From assembly GCF_000423945.1 (NCBI RefSeq), contig NZ_AUIY01000017.1:1-64000 (forward strand): a stretch of DNA of 64,000 nucleotides, given 5' to 3'. Of this stretch, positions 37,147 through 45,311 are shown piece by piece; position 1 is the stretch's first letter, and each line of letters starts with the position of its first letter. The notes below the pieces were generated by a model. That model did not search any database, was not told where the DNA came from, and was given only the letters and a program-made list of their open reading frames with translations. The position numbers and the translations under genes were made by a program. The stretch is from Butyrivibrio sp. XPD2002. Its GTDB lineage: Bacteria > Bacillota > Clostridia > Lachnospirales > Lachnospiraceae.

Positions 37147-38091
37147 TTAATTTTCCTCTCTTCTTTCAAAAACTCTCAGTTTAGCGCTGGCACTTCTGGA
37201 ATTTTCCGAAAGTTCTTTTTCAGAAGGCAATATTGGTTTTCTTGTAATAACTTTTCCCTTTGATTTCTTGCCGCACACACATATTGGTATCTCCGGCGGA
37301 CAAGTGCAGGGCTTTTCATTTTTCCTGAAATTGTTCTTAACTATTCGGTCCTCAAGTGAGTGGAAGGTAATCACGCAGATTCTTCCACCTGGAGCAAGAA
37401 AATCTATCATTCCGTCAAGTGAATTTTCAAGCACGTCAAGCTCTCTGTTGCAGGCTATTCTCAGTGCCTGGAAGGTTCTCTTGGAAGGATGTCCTCCCTT
37501 TTCTCTCATTCTTGCAGGTATCGCAGCCTTTATAATGTCGTTCAATTCAAAAGTGGTCTCTATAGGCTTTTCGCTGCGTCTTGCCACTATATGCTTTGCA
37601 ATGTTCTTGGCGAATTTATCCTCGCCATAGTTTCTTATAATATGAAATATTTCCATCTCGGAAAATTCATTAACAATTGTTCCGGCGGTCAGCTCCTGTC
37701 TTCTGTCCATTCTCATGTCCAGAGGAGTATCGAATCTGTAGGTGAAGCCTCTCTCCTCGTTATCAAGCTGAAAAGAAGAGACTCCAAGATCAAGTAAAAT
37801 TCCATTTACCTTTTCAATTCCAAGCTCTCTTATTCTGCTGACTGCGTTTTCATAGTTGTCACGAATGATCGTCACCTTATCTTTATAAGGCTCAAGTCGC
37901 TCAGATGCTGCTTTTATGGCATCCTCGTCCTGATCAATTCCGATAAGTCTTCCTTTATCGGATAGTTTGGCTGCAATATGGCTTGAATGACCTGCGCCGC
38001 CCAGAGTTCCGTCGACGTATATTCCATCAGGATCGATATTCAGATTTTCAATCACCTCATCAAGAAGTACTGAGTAGTGTTTGAATTCCAT
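37147..38091 (-). CDS. rsmH: 16S rRNA (cytosine1402-N4)-methyltransferase
   Basis: A 314-residue SAM-dependent methyltransferase (MraW). Motifs are the SAM site [16 protein letters not shown], then [29 protein letters not shown] and [17 protein letters not shown] favour the ATG at 38091 ([12 protein letters not shown]), which has GGTGA upstream and matches the family start; one at 38103 is also in frame. The Cys-rich [12 protein letters not shown] stretch is a usual feature of Firmicute RsmH. It is second in the division cluster, 40 bp after mraZ. Confidence 0.95.
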   Translation of the reverse strand: MEFKHYSVLLDEVIENLNIDPDGIYVDGTLGGAGHSSHIAAKLSDKGRLIGIDQDEDAIKAASERLEPYKDKVTIIRDNYENAVSRIRELGIEKVNGILLDLGVSSFQLDNEERGFTYRFDTPLDMRMDRRQELTAGTIVNEFSEMEIFHIIRNYGEDKFAKNIAKHIVARRSEKPIETTFELNDIIKAAIPARMREKGGHPSKRTFQALRIACNRELDVLENSLDGMIDFLAPGGRICVITFHSLEDRIVKNNFRKNEKPCTCPPEIPICVCGKKSKGKVITRKPILPSEKELSENSRSASAKLRVFERREEN

Positions 38092-38131
38092 ATTGTTCAC
38101 CATTTGCTTTTGTTACTTGTGTTAAGTGGTT

Positions 38132-38572
38132 TTAAATGCTAAGTCCGTAGGCGCTCATCTTCTCAGCAATACTGTCGATATCATCAAAGCTTGTAGCTTC
38201 TTCCCATTTCTCCTTGCTCCAGATTTCAACGCGGTTACCGACACCGGCAACAATCGCATCCTTCTCTATTGAAGCGTGGGTCAGCCAATTGGCCTTAAGA
38301 AGTATTCTTCCCTGTTTATCAAGCTCCACATCGTCAGCTCCTGCCATAAAGAATCTTCCAAGCTGTCTGGCACCGGGTATATCCATGGGCAAAGCTTTAA
38401 GCTTCTCCTCAAAGGCGTCCCAACCTTCCTGATCAAACGCAAAAAGACATCCATCAAAGCCCTTCGTTACAACAAACTGCTCTCCCAGCAGATCGCGAAA
38501 CTTGGCTGGGATGATCAGTCGTCCTTTTGCATCGATTGAATGGCTGTATTCGCCCTTGTACGCCTTTCCCAT
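38132..38572 (-). CDS. mraZ: Transcriptional regulator MraZ
   Basis: A 146-residue AbrB-fold DNA-binding protein with two SpoVT/AbrB repeats. The DNA-contact motifs are visible: SHSIDAKGRLIIPAKFRDLL near residue 10 and VELDKQGRILLKANWLTHA near residue 81 (the DxxGR pattern twice). It controls the division cluster, of which it is the first gene. Four GTGG-type decamers sit directly upstream (38576-38615), so autoregulation is very likely. Confidence 0.95.
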   Translation of the reverse strand: MGKAYKGEYSHSIDAKGRLIIPAKFRDLLGEQFVVTKGFDGCLFAFDQEGWDAFEEKLKALPMDIPGARQLGRFFMAGADDVELDKQGRILLKANWLTHASIEKDAIVAGVGNRVEIWSKEKWEEATSFDDIDSIAEKMSAYGLSI

Positions 38573-38575
38573 TAA

Positions 38576-38615
38576 TATCTACCACTTTTCACCACTTTGT
38601 GACACTTTTTACCAC
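38576..38615 (-). promoter_or_regulatory. MraZ-binding boxes of the division cluster
   Basis: On the minus strand four 10-bp direct repeats in perfect phase: GTGGTAAAAA, GTGTCACAAA, GTGGTGAAAA, GTGGTAGATA. MraZ of other bacteria binds GTGG-type repeats at 10-bp spacing upstream of its own gene. The last box touches the mraZ start. A TATTAT/TATACA -10 candidate lies just upstream. Confidence 0.85.
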
Positions 38616-38693
38616 CTACATGTATAATATACCATTTTTTTCTATTTAACAACCTTTCAGAAACCGCGTTCTGGCTGATTTTGAGCGTAAAAA

Positions 38694-38719
38694 AGCCTCC
38701 CACCGTCTGGTGGGAGGCT
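38694..38719 (-). terminator. Strong terminator ending the nuclease-array unit
   Basis: AGCCTCCCACC and GGTGGGAGGCT form an 11-bp GC-rich stem with a 4-base loop, followed on the minus strand by TTTTTTAC. It lies downstream of the 52-bp array and upstream of mraZ, so it would end transcription coming from the nuclease gene. Confidence 0.9.
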
Positions 38720-38867
38720 CGCCCATACAAGATATTGTAGTTGGTCGTTTTGATTGGCTATATCTTGATTTTGTTATCATTCTTGTTAGAATTAGAAAAT
38801 TTTTATTAATTTATTGTGGTGGTTTTAGGCCTGGGATGCGCTTGGGTTTTATTTTGATTTTTCTTCA

Positions 38868-39283
38868 GACAACTAAGCTTGGGGGTTGGGGCATTTTAGT
38901 TGTTCGATTTTTTCGTCCAGACAACTATTTCTGTTATTCAGGGGCATTTAGTTGTCTTGGTTTTCCTTTCGGACAACTATTTCTCTTATTCAGGGTTATT
39001 TAGTTGTACTATTTTTCCTTTCGGACAACTATTTCTGTTATTCATAGCTACTTAGTTGTCTTAATTTTTCCGTCGGACAACTATTTCCATATAGTAAGGC
39101 AATCTAGTTGCTTTTCTTTTTCTCTCGGACAACTATTCTCATCAAATAGAGCATTCTAGTTGCCTTTCATTTTTTCTAAGACAACTTATCCCATCATACA
39201 GACAATTCTAGTTGCTTTTGATTTTTCTCAGGACAACCATATTCCGCAGATTAAGAGCCTGAATTGTTTAATCTTTTCCAAAA
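38868..39283. repeat. Eight-unit tandem array with exact 52-bp period
   Basis: Units begin with GACAAC at 38868, 38920, 38972, 39024, 39076, 39128, 39180 and 39232: seven intervals of exactly 52. In the first seven units TAGTTG begins exactly 29 bases later; unit eight has a decayed form. The two octamers GACAACTA and TAGTTGTC are reverse complements, so each unit is an inverted repeat with a 21-base centre and a 15-base T-rich spacer. Units at 38920, 38972 and 39024 are nearly alike; outer ones differ in the centre but keep arms and length. The period is not a multiple of 3, so it is not coding. Unit eight overlaps the end of the nuclease gene. Confidence 0.95.
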
Positions 39284-40074
39284 TGCTTACTTATAAAAGC
39301 TTCTATCCCCTTGCTATTCAAAGGCATTTGCTGGGTTTCAACAGTAACAAGCAATTCTTCACCAAGAAATATTCCTGTTTTCTCATAATCTCTGAACTTC
39401 TTCAAATTATTTTCAACATATTCTGTATTATCAACCATTCCAAGGTGCTCCCAAAACACTACTTTTCCGTTTCGAGGATTTAATATAGTAAAATCTGGAT
39501 ATCTCACTTCACCATTAAAAATTCTAACCGGACATTCATATCTATAAGCTATTCCATTGGAATACAGTAAATTTGCAATAAGCTCTTCCGACTTTGATCG
39601 TACACGCTCTCCTCTTTTGGTCACATGAAAAGGCACACCATCGTCTATCTTTTTAGGCTGATACACAATATTCTGCCAACACAAAGCATATTCATCATAA
39701 GTCATTTCAGCTATGTCGATTTTATTCTTTATCTCCCACGGAAACTCTGCCGATATTAAAGATGTCTTTTTTTGATATTTATCCAGAAAAGCCTTGATAT
39801 TTTTAACTTCTTCTTTTGCCACAGCTATATATTTCTCATCATATCGTTTCTGAGCAAGGGCTGTAATCAGTTTTTCATTCTCCTTCTTAATGTATTTTCC
39901 CATTGGCTCGCCTTTTTGCCTCTGGTAATACTGATAGTTTTCCCTGTTTTTTATAATCTTAAGGTTCCCATCAGGGGCCTTCTTCAATCTCTTTTCTCTT
40001 TTTGCAATCTCTTTAGTCAGCGTTTCCTGCCTTTTAGCCAATCGCTTCAAAAAAGTATAATCAGACACTGTCAT
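39268..40074 (-). CDS. PD-(D/E)XK-like nuclease-domain protein
   Basis: A 268-residue soluble protein. Residues 1-105 are Lys/Glu/Arg-rich helices, probably coiled coil. The C-terminal half has a nuclease-like core: a Glu in VRSKSEELIANLL (near 163), Glu180 in YRYECPV, Asp194 in RYPDFTIL and Glu209 in VFWEHLGMV. The spacing of E, PD and WEH fits a PD-(D/E)XK fold with His in place of the usual Lys. I know similar WEH-motif proteins in Firmicutes without an assigned function. The start follows GGAGG. The 52-bp repeat array starts at its 3' end and both lie before one terminator. Confidence 0.7.
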   Translation of the reverse strand: MTVSDYTFLKRLAKRQETLTKEIAKREKRLKKAPDGNLKIIKNRENYQYYQRQKGEPMGKYIKKENEKLITALAQKRYDEKYIAVAKEEVKNIKAFLDKYQKKTSLISAEFPWEIKNKIDIAEMTYDEYALCWQNIVYQPKKIDDGVPFHVTKRGERVRSKSEELIANLLYSNGIAYRYECPVRIFNGEVRYPDFTILNPRNGKVVFWEHLGMVDNTEYVENNLKKFRDYEKTGIFLGEELLVTVETQQMPLNSKGIEAFISKHFGKD

Positions 40075-40174
40075 TTATATATCCTCCAAAATCAGGTCCA
40101 GATGCAATCATAAGGGTTGGCCCCATAATCACATCATTTTCACTCAGTTCGTACAAAAAATAATCAATTTGCAT
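40061..40174 (-). CDS. Possible 37-residue leader peptide before the nuclease gene
   Basis: A short frame beginning MQIDYFLYELSENDVIMG and ending GGYINDSV. It overlaps the start of the nuclease gene by 14 bases in another frame, and the nuclease ribosome site lies inside it, so it could couple translation. No ribosome site precedes its ATG, but TATACT lies 13 bases upstream, so the mRNA might be nearly leaderless. I do not recognise the peptide. It may equally be chance. Confidence 0.3.
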   Translation of the reverse strand: MQIDYFLYELSENDVIMGPTLMIASGPDFGGYINDSV

Positions 40175-40308
40175 AATATGTGAAAAAAGTATACTGAACG
40201 CATACTTATCGCCTCAGAAAAGCGACAAAGGATATTTTACATAAATCGGCATAAAAGTCAAGCCCTGATTTAGCAAACTGCTAACCAAGGCTTAAAATAA
40301 CGTCATTC

Positions 40309-41448
40309 TTATCCAATTATTAATTTAAACAATATCAACGCAACCAGGAATACTACATTAACAATTGTAAACGCGATAATGTACTTTCCTCGTTTTTCCT
40401 TGTAATCATTGCCGTAGGCCTTGAAGGAAATGAGGCTGGCCATAGATGCGATCAGTGTTCCGAGGCCACCGACATTTACTCCGATAAGAAGCTCCTTGTA
40501 GTCAGACACGAAGCCAGACAGCATCAGGGTCGCAGGGACATTACTTATAAACTGACTTGCTATAAGGGCTATCAGGAATTCTCTTCCGTCTGATACGCTC
40601 TGCAGAAAATCTCTAACCGCGGGGATTCTTCCCATATTTCCAGTGAAGATGAAGAACCCGATAAAAGTGAGAAGCAGAATATAATCAGCTCTAAGAAGGA
40701 TTTTTCCATCCATCACAGCAACCACCGCAAGGATGATGAGCGCCATAACGTACCAGGGCAGGACTCTCAGTACAGTTAAAAGTGCAAGCACAAAAAGTAC
40801 CGAATAAACCGCAACCTGCTTCTTACTTCCAAAGCTCTTTACAACCTGGTAGTTGTCCTTTCTCTCGCCGAGGCTTCCCTTTCCATTTCTGATAAAAAAT
40901 GAAGCAATCATCAAAAGCACCAATGAAAAGATGCTGTAAGGCAGCATACACATAATGAAGGAGCCGATACTCATTCCCGTAAGTCCGTACAGATAAAGGT
41001 TCTGAGGATTTCCGATGGGTGTGAGCATGCTTCCAAGGTTCGCAGCGACAGTCTGAAGGACGATCACAGAAATCATCATATCTTCTCTCCTGCAGCTGTG
41101 AAGCGTCATAAGCGCGAAGGGAACGAATGTGATAAGAGCCACGTCATTTGTGATGAACATACTTCCCAAAAAGCACATGAGTATCAGCACTATTGCAAGC
41201 TGACGACCGGTAGTAACTTTTCCAAGGAGCTTCTCTCCTATCTTCTCGAATATTGAGTTCTCACGAAAGCCCTGAATAACAATCATCAGTCCCCACAGGA
41301 TTCCCAGGGATCTGAAGTCCACATATTCAAGGTATCCCGCATCAGGCCTTACCACAAATGCAGATATGATCGCAAGTATCCAGGCTATTACCAAAACCGG
41401 ATCAGATACTATTTTTCTAAGATAATTTTTGACAGATATTTTTTTCAT
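40309..41448 (-). CDS. SLC13/ArsB-type anion permease
   Basis: A 379-residue membrane protein of the ion transporter superfamily (CitMHS/ArsB/NhaD relatives), with about ten hydrophobic segments. Characteristic elements are FITNDVALITFVPFA near residue 99, the helical-hairpin motif LTPIGNPQNLYLYG near 141 and SQFISNVPATLMLSGF near 300, which mirrors the first half. It is shorter than typical 430-residue ArsB. Such proteins move dicarboxylates, sulphate or arsenite; the substrate cannot be told. It stands alone, with an imperfect hairpin (40261-40296) downstream. Confidence 0.8.
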   Translation of the reverse strand: MKKISVKNYLRKIVSDPVLVIAWILAIISAFVVRPDAGYLEYVDFRSLGILWGLMIVIQGFRENSIFEKIGEKLLGKVTTGRQLAIVLILMCFLGSMFITNDVALITFVPFALMTLHSCRREDMMISVIVLQTVAANLGSMLTPIGNPQNLYLYGLTGMSIGSFIMCMLPYSIFSLVLLMIASFFIRNGKGSLGERKDNYQVVKSFGSKKQVAVYSVLFVLALLTVLRVLPWYVMALIILAVVAVMDGKILLRADYILLLTFIGFFIFTGNMGRIPAVRDFLQSVSDGREFLIALIASQFISNVPATLMLSGFVSDYKELLIGVNVGGLGTLIASMASLISFKAYGNDYKEKRGKYIIAFTIVNVVFLVALILFKLIIG

Positions 41449-41544
41449 AATAAAAAATCTTCCCGTATAAACAAAATTGCTCCGAGAAGATAGTCTACAA
41501 CAAAGTGATTATTGTTTCTACATATTTTTTAATTACACATAAAA

Positions 41545-41572
41545 GCGGGGACAAAATAATTTCTGTCCCCGC
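41545..41572 (-). terminator. Terminator of the SPFH/RHH operon
   Basis: GCGGGGACA and TGTCCCCGC form a 9-bp stem with a 10-base loop, followed on the minus strand by TTTTATG. It is 43 bp past the stop of the small ribbon-helix-helix gene. Confidence 0.8.
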
Positions 41573-41614
41573 CATCATAGTATACGTACCTGTAATTATG
41601 AAGTATAAAAACAG

Positions 41615-41812
41615 TTACTTGATATCAAATTCCGGAGGCTCGTCAAGATGCTCTGATACATACTTGCCGTCCTTTTTCCTCTGCTTCACGCATTCCGTGA
41701 GGAGGTATTCTATCTGTCCGTTCACCGAGCGAAAGTCATCCTCTGCCCAGGCAGCGATGGCATCGTATAGCTTTGCACTAAGTCGAAGCGGAACCTGTTT
41801 TTTCTCAGCCAT
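41615..41812 (-). CDS. Arc-like ribbon-helix-helix protein, 65 aa
   Basis: A 65-residue protein with an Arc/MetJ ribbon-helix-helix pattern: a beta strand QVPLRLSAKLY, then helices DAIAAWAEDDF and NGQIEYLLTECVKQRKK. The C-terminal tail is acidic. Its ATG overlaps the stop of the SPFH gene (TAATG), so it is translated by coupling and belongs to the same operon. The same SPFH plus Arc-domain pair is known to me from other Clostridia, without a defined role. It may bind DNA, or sense the SPFH complex. Confidence 0.8.
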   Translation of the reverse strand: MAEKKQVPLRLSAKLYDAIAAWAEDDFRSVNGQIEYLLTECVKQRKKDGKYVSEHLDEPPEFDIK

Positions 41813-42879
41813 TAGTATAGACTGCCCGAATTAACTATGGGCTGAGCATCGTGATTGCCGCAAAGGACAACGAGAAGATTGGATACCATAGCTGCCTTCC
41901 TCTCCTCATCAAGCTCAACAAGCTCTTTTTCATTAAGTCTCTCAAGCGCAAGCTCAACCATTCCAACTGCACCGTCAACGATAAGCTTTCTGGCATCTAC
42001 TACCGCTGCTGCCTGCTGTCTCTGAAGCATAGCTGCTGCAATCTCGGGAGCGTATGCAAGATATGTGATTCTAGCATCAACTATTTCAATACCTGCATCA
42101 GCAACCTTACTCTGGATTTCAGCCTTTATGCGCTGAGCTACAAGCTCTGTTGATCCGCGAAGACTTCCGTCATCAGCCTGTCCGTCACCTGTTGTATCAA
42201 CATTTTCAGTAATATCATAGGGATAAAGCTTAACAACATTTCTTACTGCGGTGTCACTCTGAAGTGATAAGTACTCCTTGTAGTTATCAACTGAGAACAC
42301 AGCCTTTGCTGTATCTGTAACCTTCCACATAACCGCAACAGCTACTTCTACAGGATTACCAAGTAAATCATTAACCTTCTGTCTGGAATTGCTAAGTGTC
42401 ATAACCTTAAGTGAGATTTTCTTTGATGTGCCCGCGCCAGCCATCTGCATCTCTCCACCATTAATGGTTATGCCTGCAAGCTTCTTATTATCAGCGATAT
42501 CTCCGCTCTGGCCAAGCTTAGTGTCAGCTGCAGGATTGAAGGCTGTGCAGAAAGGATTTACATAGTAGAAACCATCCTCCTTAAGAGTTCCGATGTACTT
42601 GCCAAAAAGTGTAAGCACCAGAGCTTCACCAGGCTTCAAAACCTTAAGCCCAAGTAAGGGGAACCAGCCAAGAGCAACATACGCACAGCTAAGAATAAAC
42701 AAGAATAAATTAATGCCTTCAGATGTAGCAGCTGTGATATATACTGAAGCGCCATCAAGTCCCATGGCAGTGAACACCAGGAGTACTATTGAAAGCACAT
42801 AGATGCAGCCAAACATAAGCATCATTGCCATTCCGTTTTTATGTCCCTTTATAATTTTTTCCTGTACTATTTCATTCAT
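41812..42879 (-). CDS. SPFH/band 7 domain membrane protein
   Basis: A 355-residue protein. Two N-terminal hydrophobic segments (about 18-42 and 54-78) anchor it; then comes an SPFH domain opening at LKPGEALVLTLFGKYIGTL, with GIEIVDARITYLAYAPEIA near residue 270 and a C-terminal helix (AAAMLQRQQAAAVVDARKLIVDG) typical of oligomerising SPFH proteins. An insertion near residue 122-155 (NKKLAGITINGGEMQMAG) precedes the core. Members scaffold membrane microdomains or bind proteases. It forms an operon with the overlapping ribbon-helix-helix gene. The start follows AGGAGG. Confidence 0.87.
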   Translation of the reverse strand: MNEIVQEKIIKGHKNGMAMMLMFGCIYVLSIVLLVFTAMGLDGASVYITAATSEGINLFLFILSCAYVALGWFPLLGLKVLKPGEALVLTLFGKYIGTLKEDGFYYVNPFCTAFNPAADTKLGQSGDIADNKKLAGITINGGEMQMAGAGTSKKISLKVMTLSNSRQKVNDLLGNPVEVAVAVMWKVTDTAKAVFSVDNYKEYLSLQSDTAVRNVVKLYPYDITENVDTTGDGQADDGSLRGSTELVAQRIKAEIQSKVADAGIEIVDARITYLAYAPEIAAAMLQRQQAAAVVDARKLIVDGAVGMVELALERLNEKELVELDEERKAAMVSNLLVVLCGNHDAQPIVNSGSLY

Positions 42880-42920
42880 AACATTTACCTCCTAAATCAG
42901 TCTGTTTATATATTTATGTC

Positions 42921-43859
42921 TTATTGAAGTTCTGTTTTCTGAAAATCTGCTACCTCTGCATTACTGCCCGCATATCTTGATCTAAAGATAAGTGCCGCAA
43001 CAATCATCATCGGAAGCCCTGCCAGGATGGCGTTGGGAGCGGGTCCCAAAAGTCTGAAGTTTCCGGTATCCGGCACACAAAGTGCCATCGGAATAGTCGC
43101 TGCTGCATTTATTGATCCATGTAAAATTGCAGGAAACCAAATGCATCCGCTCTTTTCATAAACCGCGTCACACAAAATTCCAAGTGTAATTGTGAATATG
43201 CAAAATACCAGCATTCCTGTAACAGGGAATCCGAAATAGCTGGGGCCGTATTCATATCCGATGAAGCCTATGAGAGGCCAGTGCCACATGCCCCAGATAA
43301 TGCCGCCGATTATGATGCCCTTTGTTCTGCCGAATTTCTCCTTAAGGACGGGAGACATATATCCTCTCCAGCCTGCTTCCTCACCGACCGCTACGAACAT
43401 ATTTAAAAGCGGTGCATACAGTGCAGAAGATGCAGATGTAATAAGCATGTATGTCTGATAGGTAAGCCCCTGTGCTTCAAGTGCCTTCATAGCGGCTTCT
43501 CCTGCCTCTCCTGAAGCAGCCATTATATACTGTCCTGTCAAATCAAGATGCTTAGGGAAAATAAGGAAGTATATAGCTGCGCCTATCAGTGTAAGAAGAA
43601 ACGGACCAAACCATGAAAACAGCAGTGTTCCGATATTCCCCTTGAATTTAGGCTTCCAGCCCATTCCCTTAAGCTTTACTCCGGATATCAGTGTTGCAAC
43701 AAGCGGCACATACATCATAACTGCCATCAGGAGCTGACCTGCCGCCGCCCCTCCGTTCTGATATAGCATCCATACTGCAACCTGCATTACCCAGGCGATT
43801 ATAAATACCCAGCGAAGGTATTTCATTAATTTTGTGTCTGTGTTTTTTGTAGTGTTCAT
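42921..43859 (-). CDS. CPBP-family intramembrane metalloprotease
   Basis: A 312-residue membrane protein of the CPBP (CAAX protease and bacteriocin-processing, Abi) family. The catalytic motifs are EEAGWRGYM near residue 165, the WGMWHWPL helix near 192 and LHGSINAA near 246; all Glu, Arg and His are kept. About eight hydrophobic segments are visible. Some members give immunity to bacteriocins, others process peptides; the role here is unknown. The start follows AGAGGT. It is upstream of the SPFH operon by 41 bp on the same strand and may be cotranscribed. Confidence 0.88.
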   Translation of the reverse strand: MNTTKNTDTKLMKYLRWVFIIAWVMQVAVWMLYQNGGAAAGQLLMAVMMYVPLVATLISGVKLKGMGWKPKFKGNIGTLLFSWFGPFLLTLIGAAIYFLIFPKHLDLTGQYIMAASGEAGEAAMKALEAQGLTYQTYMLITSASSALYAPLLNMFVAVGEEAGWRGYMSPVLKEKFGRTKGIIIGGIIWGMWHWPLIGFIGYEYGPSYFGFPVTGMLVFCIFTITLGILCDAVYEKSGCIWFPAILHGSINAAATIPMALCVPDTGNFRLLGPAPNAILAGLPMMIVAALIFRSRYAGSNAEVADFQKTELQ

Positions 43860-43978
43860 AATATACCTCTTTCTTTGGGATGTAACTTTTATCTATTTGA
43901 TATCATTATGATATCATTAATATTCTAAATGTCAACAGTTCTTCTAAGCATCAAATATAACAAAGACCGCAGACTCGA

Positions 43979-44079
43979 AATTGCTTCGCAATTCCTCATT
44001 GAAGCGCTGCGCGCTTCATACCAAAATAAAAGAAGGCACCAATCAGCAAGCCAGCTTGCATTGGTACCTTCTTTATTTT
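43979..44079. terminator. Hairpin cluster and bidirectional terminator after ychF
   Basis: Two small perfect hairpins come first: AATTGC/GCAATT (43979-43993) and GAAGCGC/GCGCTTC (44001-44017). A long stem follows at 44023-44079: ACCAAT, GCAAGC and GAAGG arms pair with their complements and A- and T-rich flanks (AAAATAAA/TTTATTTT). The long stem should end ychF on the minus strand. Confidence 0.75.
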
Positions 44080-44098
44080 GCTGCGATGCTTTGCAGTA

Positions 44099-45196
44099 TC
44101 ACACGTTGAATCTGAACAGGATTACATCTCCATCCTGTACAACATATTCTTTACCTTCCATGCGGACAAGGCCCTTCTCCTTTGCTGCTGCAATTGAGCC
44201 CTCGCGAAGAAGATCCTCATAATTGATAACCTCAGCCTTGATGAATCCTCTCTCAAAGTCTGTGTGGATCTTACCTGCTGCCTGAGGTGCCTTGGTTCCG
44301 ATTTTTATAGTCCATGCTCTAGTCTCATCCTCACCTGATGTAAGGAAACTCATAAGACCGAGAGTTCTGTAGCTTGCTGCGATAAGCTTATCAAGACCTG
44401 ACTCTGAAAGTCCCATGCTCTCAAGGAACTCTGCCTTCTCGTCAGCCTCAAGCTCTGAAATCTCAGCTTCAATCTGAGCACTGATAACAAATACTTCGCT
44501 GCCGGACTTTGCTGCAAGCTCACGAACTGCTGCCACATACTGGTTAGATGCACCATCATCTGCAAGGTCATCATCCTTGACGTTAGCTGCGTAGATAACA
44601 GGCTTCCATGTAAGAAGGTCATAGGTGTTCATAAGAGCCTTCTCGTCCTCATCATCGAGCTCAAGCTCTCTTGCCATCTTACCTGACTCAAGAACTTCCT
44701 TAATCTTATTAAGAAGCTCAAGCTCCTTAGCTGCTGTCTTGTCCATTCTTGCAGCCTTGGTGGTCTTTGCAATTCTTCTCTCAAGCACTTCGAGATCAGC
44801 AAATACAAGCTCAAGGTTGATTGTATCAATATCTCTTGCAGGATCAACGCTTCCGTCTACGTGTACAACATTAGGATCCTCGAAGCATCTTACAACGTGT
44901 ACGATTGCATCTGTCTCACGGATGTTTGCAAGGAACTGGTTTCCAAGGCCTTCACCCTTGGATGCACCCTTAACAAGTCCAGCGATATCAACGAACTCGA
45001 TTGTTGCAGGTGTAACCTTCTTGGAATGATAGAGGTCACCAAGGAGCTGCAGTCTCTTATCCGGTACAGCAACGATTCCCACATTAGGGTCGATTGTTGC
45101 GAAAGGATAGTTTGCAGCAAGTGCTCCTGCGTTTGTAAGTGAATTGAAAAGGGTACTCTTTCCGACGTTCGGAAGCCCCACGATTCCTAGTTTCAT
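44099..45196 (-). CDS. ychF: Redox-regulated ATPase/GTPase YchF
   Basis: A 365-residue Obg-family P-loop protein (EngD/YchF). The G1 motif is [11 protein letters not shown], then [20 protein letters not shown] (G3) and the ATP-preferring G4-like motif YAANVKDDD (NxxE/NVxD type). A TGS domain lies at the C-terminus ([22 protein letters not shown]). It binds ribosomes and affects stress responses. The start at 45196 follows AAAGGAG. Its first 16 bases are the target of the mobile element, whose end now supplies the ribosome site and any promoter. Confidence 0.96.
   Translation of the reverse strand: MKLGIVGLPNVGKSTLFNSLTNAGALAANYPFATIDPNVGIVAVPDKRLQLLGDLYHSKKVTPATIEFVDIAGLVKGASKGEGLGNQFLANIRETDAIVHVVRCFEDPNVVHVDGSVDPARDIDTINLELVFADLEVLERRIAKTTKAARMDKTAAKELELLNKIKEVLESGKMARELELDDEDEKALMNTYDLLTWKPVIYAANVKDDDLADDGASNQYVAAVRELAAKSGSEVFVISAQIEAEISELEADEKAEFLESMGLSESGLDKLIAASYRTLGLMSFLTSGEDETRAWTIKIGTKAPQAAGKIHTDFERGFIKAEVINYEDLLREGSIAAAKEKGLVRMEGKEYVVQDGDVILFRFNV
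45181..45196. other. attL-like core at the ychF start
   Basis: CGATTCCTAGTTTCAT, the reverse complement of the first 16 bases of ychF. The same 16-mer recurs exactly at 53754-53769 and with one mismatch at 49045-49060. The integrase gene begins next to this copy. I take it as the crossover core. Confidence 0.8.
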
Positions 45197-45311
45197 ATTT
45201 ATCTTATCTCCTTTAAAAGTGTTGATTTTACAAGCATTTCGAGCCATCACCTTTTCAAGGTGTTACAATTAGTGTTACACAGAAAAATAATATATAAGCA
45301 TTTTTATGAAC

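Noticed and set aside
38710..39003. A 97-codon plus-strand frame across the start of the array
   Set aside because: The 52-bp period is not a multiple of 3, composition is low-complexity and no ribosome site is present.
38868..39283. CRISPR array
   Set aside because: The part between arms is similar from unit to unit rather than unique. A 31-bp repeat with 21-bp spacers would be outside the normal range, and no cas gene is nearby.
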